Positions 21,975 through 27,230 of a DNA stretch of 27,230 bases are shown here, one piece after another. The notes beneath the pieces are model-generated. The model saw nothing but the letters and a program-made list of their open reading frames with translations, had not been told where the DNA came from and did not search any database. A program made the translations under genes and the position numbers. Source of the DNA: JAVBQL01 sp031549085 (lineage in GTDB: Bacteria > Spirochaetota > GWE2-31-10 > MWDO01); contig JAVBQL010000005.1 of NCBI GenBank assembly GCA_031549085.1, forward strand, positions 1 to 27,230, read 5' to 3'. Each line of letters opens with the position of its first letter. Within the stretch, counting starts at the first letter, position 1.

Positions 21975-23090
21975 ATGAAAGAGTCTAATTCCGCTTTATC
22001 GGTCTTCTTTTTTATTCTACTTTTCTTTCTAGTTATTGGACTTTTTGCTTTTGGAGTCTATTTAAATAAAAATCAATTGACACTTCAGCAGTTTCTAACA
22101 AAAAATTCTGAAAAGATAGCAAGATTTGAACAAACTATTCAAACTGTATCTATGGAGACAGAAAATAATAAAAATAGAATAGAGGAGAAGAGCAGAAAGA
22201 TTATGGAGCTTGAGCACTCTATTGACCTATTTAATAATAATCTAAGTGAGACCAATAGAAAAATAGATAGAACAAACAGCAGTGTAAATAAATTTATCAA
22301 AGAGAGTAAGACACTGTTTGGCAATTTTTCAAAAAAGATTGATGACAATAATTCTTCTCAAAACAAGAAGCTAAGTGCTCAAGATAAAAAGCTTGCTCTA
22401 CTTCAAGATCAATTGGCGCTGATTGAGGCAAAAATGATCTTGGACTCAGCTAAAAAGCGAGATCTATCTTCTGATGCAGCTGCTACTGTTATTATTGTAA
22501 AAGATGTTAGTGGAGACAGAGTTGCAACAGGTGACAATGATGAGATAAAGAAAGAGATTATAATAATGAGGGAACAGCTTAACAACAATACTGATGGAGT
22601 TATGACGAGATTGGTTGAGCTTGAGAGCAAGATAGGTGGTAAGGCTGATAGAACTGAATTAACTGAACTTCAAGGGAAAATTCCGCCGCCAGCAGCACCT
22701 GCTCCAGCAGCTACTGCATCTGTAACAACAACTACAGTTACAACTATTGCACCTAGCCCTGCTGTTGCAGAGAAAAAAGAGACAGACAAACAACCTGCTC
22801 CAACTGTTCTTGATGCACATATAAAAGAGTATGACAGAAAGATTGAGATATTAAACAAGCAGATTACAAAAATTGGTACTGATCTTGCTACTATAAATAC
22901 ATATATAGATGATTTAAGAAAGGGCAGTGAGGAGACAAGAAGTCTCTCTGTTAGAGTTGATAATTTGGAGAGTGGTAGGGGCGTTAAGCAGCCTGCAGCT
23001 AATGCTAAAGAGGAGACAACAATCGCTCCTGCTAATGTTAAAAATAATTCTGGTAAAGATAATTCTCAAAAAGAGAGCAGTGATAAATAG
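21975..23090 (+). CDS. Membrane-anchored coiled-coil protein of unknown function
   Basis: 371 residues. One N-terminal membrane segment (about 9-30) with no cleavage site, then a long coiled coil (about 35-150) and a second (about 185-220). A Pro/Ala/Thr-rich linker follows (about 227-262; PPPAAPAPAATASV), then a third coil (about 274-325) and a disordered polar tail. This is a rod-like bitopic protein, most likely with the rod in the periplasm. No enzyme motif is visible. A GGGG run about 10 nt upstream is the likely ribosome-binding site; an earlier ATG at 21959 is out of frame. The chemoreceptor gene follows after 26 nt, so the two are probably an operon, and the rod may act with the receptor (inference). 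Confidence 0.85.
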   Translation: MKESNSALSVFFFILLFFLVIGLFAFGVYLNKNQLTLQQFLTKNSEKIARFEQTIQTVSMETENNKNRIEEKSRKIMELEHSIDLFNNNLSETNRKIDRTNSSVNKFIKESKTLFGNFSKKIDDNNSSQNKKLSAQDKKLALLQDQLALIEAKMILDSAKKRDLSSDAAATVIIVKDVSGDRVATGDNDEIKKEIIIMREQLNNNTDGVMTRLVELESKIGGKADRTELTELQGKIPPPAAPAPAATASVTTTTVTTIAPSPAVAEKKETDKQPAPTVLDAHIKEYDRKIEILNKQITKIGTDLATINTYIDDLRKGSEETRSLSVRVDNLESGRGVKQPAANAKEETTIAPANVKNNSGKDNSQKESSDK

Positions 23091-23116
23091 ATTTCTGTTT
23101 AAAATAAGGTGTTATT

Positions 23117-25717
23117 ATGGCTATTTTTAAGAAGAGAACTTTAAAAATACAGTGGAGATTGCTACTAACTATTATACCCGTTGCGATTATACCTTTGGCA
23201 ATAACTGTATGGTTTATCTCTATTAGAATATTTAACCACTTGGATGCTCAAAAAGTTGTATTAAATGATACCTTAGTTTTTCAGATAGCACAAAATATTG
23301 AAAACTCATTCAAAGATTATGCAAATAAGATTCCGACGTTGATTATGCCAGCAGAGATCAGAGACAATATATATAAAGAGAGCTTTGCTAATGCTGCTGA
23401 AGATAACAACACGGCTCTTGAGATAACTGGAAGCGTTGAGAGTGTAAAGGGGTTGATATCCCTTACAGCCTCGCTTAATATATCTGGTGTAACCTATATA
23501 ATAAATAGAGATCTGCCCTCACCTATATCAGGAAATTCGTTTACATTTTGGAGGGGTGCTAGAATAAATGTTGAACCAAATATAGAGCTCTTACTAAATG
23601 ATGATCAGCTATTTAAAGATACAGAGAACGATATAAAAGTATCATTAGAGGATATAGGAACAAAGATACCAAAGGTAAGGATGGGAAAACTTGCTAAAGA
23701 GACCTATAGAGAGACAGATATGTTTACCACATTTTTGTATCCTGTTATTAATGATATGAGTTCGCCAGACCCTGATGACCCTCACTTTAAAATTCTTTTA
23801 ATGCTTCTCCTTAACAATGAGGGAGATAAAGGTTTTTTACCTCTTAATATAAAAGATGTTGCTGGTATTGATCAGGGGACAATATATGTTCTTGACTATA
23901 AAAATGAGGTTATGTACTCAAACTGGGGCGGTAAAGAGCTTGATCCTGAATATGATAGAGATGAAGAGCTTGGAATATATCCAAATTTGATAAATAATGA
24001 TCCTGCTATACTAAATGTAGATATGGTTAATAAGGTTGTAAATCAGGACTACTCTGTTATCCCTGAAAGTACAATGATGACAAACTGTGCAGTGTTTGAT
24101 ATTCCATATAAAGGTGTGGATTATCAATGTTTTGTCTTTGATACAATTAATTATAGTGACATGCACTCTGGCATAAAGCTCGTCTACTTTTATCCAAAAA
24201 GATTGATCCATATGCCAATATACAATGTACTATCTATGGTTTTCTTCTTGGTTATTGGTTTTGTAATCATAATTATTATAGTATCCATTGTTATGAGTAA
24301 CTCTCTTGCATATCCGTTGATTACACTTGACTATGCGACAAACAGAGTGAGTCAGGGCTATCTTGATGTTGAGATTGAGACGGAGTCGAAAGATGAGCTT
24401 GGAAGTCTCTATAAAAACTTCAGCCGAATGATTGGAACGATTAATAGTGTTCTTGCAAATATACAGAAATCTTCAAATAACCTTGTTGGATATCAAAACT
24501 CGCTTGATAGTGTAATTAATGACTTTGATACATCGATCAATATGCAGGCGCAATCTATAACAGCGAGCTTGAGCCTATTTGAAAAACTTAATGACTCTAT
24601 CAAAAACGTTGCACAAAACGTAAAGAGTTCATTAAAAATTACCAATCAGGCGGAAAAGCATGTTAATAACTCTAACAATATAATTGAAGAGATGATTGGA
24701 TATATTAATAATATTGCCCTAACAAGCCAGAAGATAAATACGATTACAGATTTGATAAATGATATATCAGAAAAGACAAGACTTCTCTCTTTGAATGCAG
24801 CGATTGAGTCAAGCAGGGCAGGTGAGGCAGGTAAGGGGTTCAACGTTGTTGCCGCCGAGATTAGAAAGCTTGCTATACAGTCAAATGATGCTGCAAATGA
24901 GATTGGGTCTTTGATAAAGATGAATGACAAGAGTATCAAAGAGGGTGTTGAGAAGACAACAGAGGTTACTGAAGCTATAGAATATATCAATGACAGTATA
25001 CAGAAAATAAAGGATATTGTTGCTGATATTCATAAGGCGACAGAGGAGGAGAGTGAGAGCAGTCAAACTATCATGGATATTATCAACTCATTCTCAACTG
25101 AAGCAAATAGAAATGTTAAGTCTATCGACTCTTTGGGTAAGACAAGAAACCACCTCTCTGAAGAGGTTAAGAAGATGAGGGACTTGATTATTGCATTCAA
25201 AGTTCAGAATTCTAGAAGAGAAACCATAAGAGATGTTAAGATTCTATCAAAAGAGGATAAGGCTAGATTAAGAAAAGAGGCACAAGACAAAGTTGCTAGA
25301 AAGAGAGCTGACAGAATACGCAAAAGGGAAGAGAAGCTTGCAAGCAAAGTTCGGAGTGGAAGCGAAGGTAAACTTGATCTGAAGCCTATAATTAAGGATA
25401 GAGTAAAAAAAGATAATATTCTAAAAATTAATCTATTCAAAAAGAGTGAAAAGAAGATAAAGAGAAAGACATATAAGCTTCCAAAAGAGTTGAGCTTTAA
25501 AGACTTCTATACAAAGATATTGGATCTCTTATCAAATGATGAGGAGAAGGAGTTTATGCTCTCTCTCTATCACAGAGATAACTATCTTGAGATATTTAAT
25601 GTTAGAGAAGATGTAACTGAAGCAGAGAAGATTAGCGCAAGCAACTTGCTAGAAAAGATAGATTTTAAGCTTAAATCAAAACCTAGTAAATCAAGCTCTC
25701 CAAAGATAAATTTATAA
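23117..25717 (+). CDS. Methyl-accepting chemotaxis protein with long basic C-terminal tail
   Basis: 866 residues. Membrane segment 1 is at about 15-36. A large periplasmic sensor region (about 37-365) is not assignable to a ligand family by eye, although its length suits a double Cache fold. Membrane segment 2 is at about 370-394, followed by HAMP (about 395-450) and an MCP signalling coiled coil (about 460-695). The hairpin tip carries LLSLNAAIESSRAGEAGKGF and VVAAEIRKLA, the region that binds CheW and CheA. Chemoreceptors control flagellar motor direction through CheA/CheY. About 170 residues follow the signalling domain: a Lys/Arg-rich stretch (KARLRKEAQDKVARKRADR...) and then a compact acidic/helical segment; this tail is unusual. 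There is no NWETF-type CheR tether at the end. AAGGTG lies 5 nt before the ATG. Confidence 0.92.
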   Translation: MAIFKKRTLKIQWRLLLTIIPVAIIPLAITVWFISIRIFNHLDAQKVVLNDTLVFQIAQNIENSFKDYANKIPTLIMPAEIRDNIYKESFANAAEDNNTALEITGSVESVKGLISLTASLNISGVTYIINRDLPSPISGNSFTFWRGARINVEPNIELLLNDDQLFKDTENDIKVSLEDIGTKIPKVRMGKLAKETYRETDMFTTFLYPVINDMSSPDPDDPHFKILLMLLLNNEGDKGFLPLNIKDVAGIDQGTIYVLDYKNEVMYSNWGGKELDPEYDRDEELGIYPNLINNDPAILNVDMVNKVVNQDYSVIPESTMMTNCAVFDIPYKGVDYQCFVFDTINYSDMHSGIKLVYFYPKRLIHMPIYNVLSMVFFLVIGFVIIIIIVSIVMSNSLAYPLITLDYATNRVSQGYLDVEIETESKDELGSLYKNFSRMIGTINSVLANIQKSSNNLVGYQNSLDSVINDFDTSINMQAQSITASLSLFEKLNDSIKNVAQNVKSSLKITNQAEKHVNNSNNIIEEMIGYINNIALTSQKINTITDLINDISEKTRLLSLNAAIESSRAGEAGKGFNVVAAEIRKLAIQSNDAANEIGSLIKMNDKSIKEGVEKTTEVTEAIEYINDSIQKIKDIVADIHKATEEESESSQTIMDIINSFSTEANRNVKSIDSLGKTRNHLSEEVKKMRDLIIAFKVQNSRRETIRDVKILSKEDKARLRKEAQDKVARKRADRIRKREEKLASKVRSGSEGKLDLKPIIKDRVKKDNILKINLFKKSEKKIKRKTYKLPKELSFKDFYTKILDLLSNDEEKEFMLSLYHRDNYLEIFNVREDVTEAEKISASNLLEKIDFKLKSKPSKSSSPKINL

Positions 25718-25745
25718 AAATAGTTATTTTCATTTCATATCTATA

Positions 25746-25768
25746 GTCCCTATTCAAAAGATAGGGAC
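25746..25768. terminator. Hairpin between the chemoreceptor gene and the CRISPR array
   Basis: GTCCCTAT pairs perfectly with ATAGGGAC around TCAAAAG. It may end the receptor transcript or, read leftwards, the CRISPR transcript, but there is no T run on either side. Confidence 0.45.
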
Positions 25769-25797
25769 ACTTAATACCTTATAGGTAGAGTAAAAAG
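25768..25797 (-). repeat. Degenerate terminal CRISPR repeat
   Basis: Differs from the consensus at positions 1, 2, 3, 5 and 13 (plus-strand numbering). Such decay is usual at the leader-distal end and supports leftward transcription of the array. Confidence 0.9.
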
Positions 25798-27230
25798 CAA
25801 TTAGCTCTTTGTAACTGACAACTTCTTTCGTGGTTTCAATACCTCATAGGTAGAGTAAAAAGATTTTGCAATGTTCCTAATACTAATTTGTTTCATTTTG
25901 TTTCAATACCTCATAGGTAGAGTAAAAAGTTTGTTGCTATACATTTCAAATATCAGTTACAAAAAAGTTTCAATACCTCATAGGTAGAGTAAAAAGAGGT
26001 TTAGCTGCACCATCAAGTGTCGCTTACCCTAGTTTCAATACCTCATAGGTAGAGTAAAAAGGAATCGAGCGACCAGCTGATGTCTTTGAATGTAGAGTTT
26101 CAATACCTCATAGGTAGAGTAAAAAGTTTGTTGCTATACATTTCAAATATCAGTTACAAAAAAGTTTCAATACCTCATAGGTAGAGTAAAAAGTTATACC
26201 CACAACTGAAATAGATGTTGTCTTAAATGAGTTTCAATACCTCATAGGTAGAGTAAAAAGACTGTGAAAAAGCAGCAAGAGAAGACGAATACCACAAGTT
26301 TCAATACCTCATAGGTAGAGTAAAAAGGTTATTTTTGTTATTGTTGCCATTGTTTTTCTCCTTGTTTCAATACCTCATAGGTAGAGTAAAAAGTCATATC
26401 GAATCTACTTCACAAAATAGGAGGAGATAGTTTCAATACCTCATAGGTAGAGTAAAAAGTTGTTATTTTTCCTTCGTTTATTACTTTATATACCTTGTTT
26501 CAATACCTCATAGGTAGAGTAAAAAGCAACACCAGAATTAGCAAACAGCCCAGATGTAGCAGGTTTCAATACCTCATAGGTAGAGTAAAAAGCCTATATC
26601 TTTTATACCTGCTGTCAATTATATTTGTGTTTCAATACCTCATAGGTAGAGTAAAAAGACTTAAATATCAAAAATAGCAATGACAGTGCAATATGTTTCA
26701 ATACCTCATAGGTAGAGTAAAAAGTTTTTTAAAATCTTGTGTCCTTTCACCTTTTTTATGTTTCAATACCTCATAGGTAGAGTAAAAAGCATATTTTCTC
26801 CTCTCATTTATTATAATTATTTTAAGTTTCAATACCTCATAGGTAGAGTAAAAAGGTTTGTAGTTCTTTTCATAAAATCCCCTTTAAATTTGTTTCAATA
26901 CCTCATAGGTAGAGTAAAAAGATAAAAATCTATAAGCCGTTATACAACTGCTCTTTCGTTTCAATACCTCATAGGTAGAGTAAAAAGTCAAAGAATTTAG
27001 AAAATATCTCTTATTAGATGGCTTGTTTCAATACCTCATAGGTAGAGTAAAAAGATTCAATTATTTTTATGATACAATACCAAATTGGTAGTTTCAATAC
27101 CTCATAGGTAGAGTAAAAAGTATATGAAGTTATTTCGGAGCCAAATAATTATTTAAGTTTCAATACCTCATAGGTAGAGTAAAAAGTTTTTAAAAATTAT
27201 CAAAAAACAGTTGACTTCTTTTGTTTCAAT
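25768..27230 (-). CRISPR. CRISPR array, type I-B/III-like repeats, cut by the window end
   Basis: The 30-nt repeat begins GTTTCAATACC, contains TACCT/AGGTA arms and ends GAGTAAAAAG on the plus strand. There are 22 complete copies, with starts at 25768, 25833, 25900, 25967, 26032, 26097, 26164, 26231, 26298, 26364, 26430, 26497, 26563, 26629, 26695, 26760, 26826, 26892, 26958, 27025, 27091 and 27157, and an incomplete copy at 27223. Spacers are 35-37 nt; 22 are present, of which 21 are different. Repeats 2-22 are identical by eye; the first has five changes. Read on the minus strand the repeat ends ATTGAAAC, the usual 5' handle of type I-B and several type III crRNAs. With the decayed repeat at the left end, this places the leader to the right, beyond 27230. 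No cas gene is in the window. Confidence 0.98.

Noticed and set aside
26495..26925. Short plus-strand frames with repeated FQYLIGRVK
   Set aside because: They are translations of the CRISPR repeat, not proteins.

Overview
The window looks like chromosome from a low-G+C spirochaete. The main evidence is a flagellar operon on the minus strand, fliE-fliF-fliG-fliH-fliI-fliJ, followed by a lytic transglycosylase and a membrane-anchored coiled-coil protein that resembles FlbB, the spirochaete-specific collar protein of periplasmic flagella. I cannot name genus or species from the sequence alone.

Layout. 1-510: a repeat copy, then tRNA-Val with its own promoter and terminator. 668-8576 (minus): the flagellar export, motor and basal-body genes, interrupted between fliH and fliI by about 480 bp of hairpin elements. 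8577-9641: no protein gene, but two diverged copies of a dispersed repeat flank a promoter-driven, structured RNA of about 225 nt. 9642-11834: tungstate transporter permease (tupB) and binding protein (tupA), with an opposite-strand secreted-protein gene between them and no ATPase gene. 12148-13547 (minus): gatC and a PfkB-family (adenosine kinase-like) sugar/nucleoside kinase.

13940-17609 (plus) is the most unusual coding region. A strong sigma70-type promoter precedes a 345-nt leader holding a heptanucleotide repeat and a hairpin that encloses a two-codon minigene. Six small exported-protein genes follow: three paralogues with a helical hairpin and a C-terminal aromatic strand, two tiny lipoproteins, and a CsgG-like protein whose signal peptide is almost the same as that of the first paralogue. 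17779-21627 (minus): an RluC/RluD-type pseudouridine synthase and an HrpA-type helicase. 21975-25717 (plus): a membrane-anchored coiled-coil protein and a chemoreceptor with a long basic tail. 25768 to the window end: a CRISPR array with 22 complete repeats, probably transcribed leftwards from a leader outside the window.

Between the genes are several families of hairpin elements. In one family a conserved core (identical over 38 nt in two copies) sits inside stems of completely different but self-complementary sequence. Another is a repeat of about 200-350 bp with nested palindromes (three copies). A third is a REP-like G/C-rich hairpin (four copies), three of which lie just 3' of minus-strand genes. 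These elements, and two genes that appear to start at AUA and AUU, are the observations I would follow up first.
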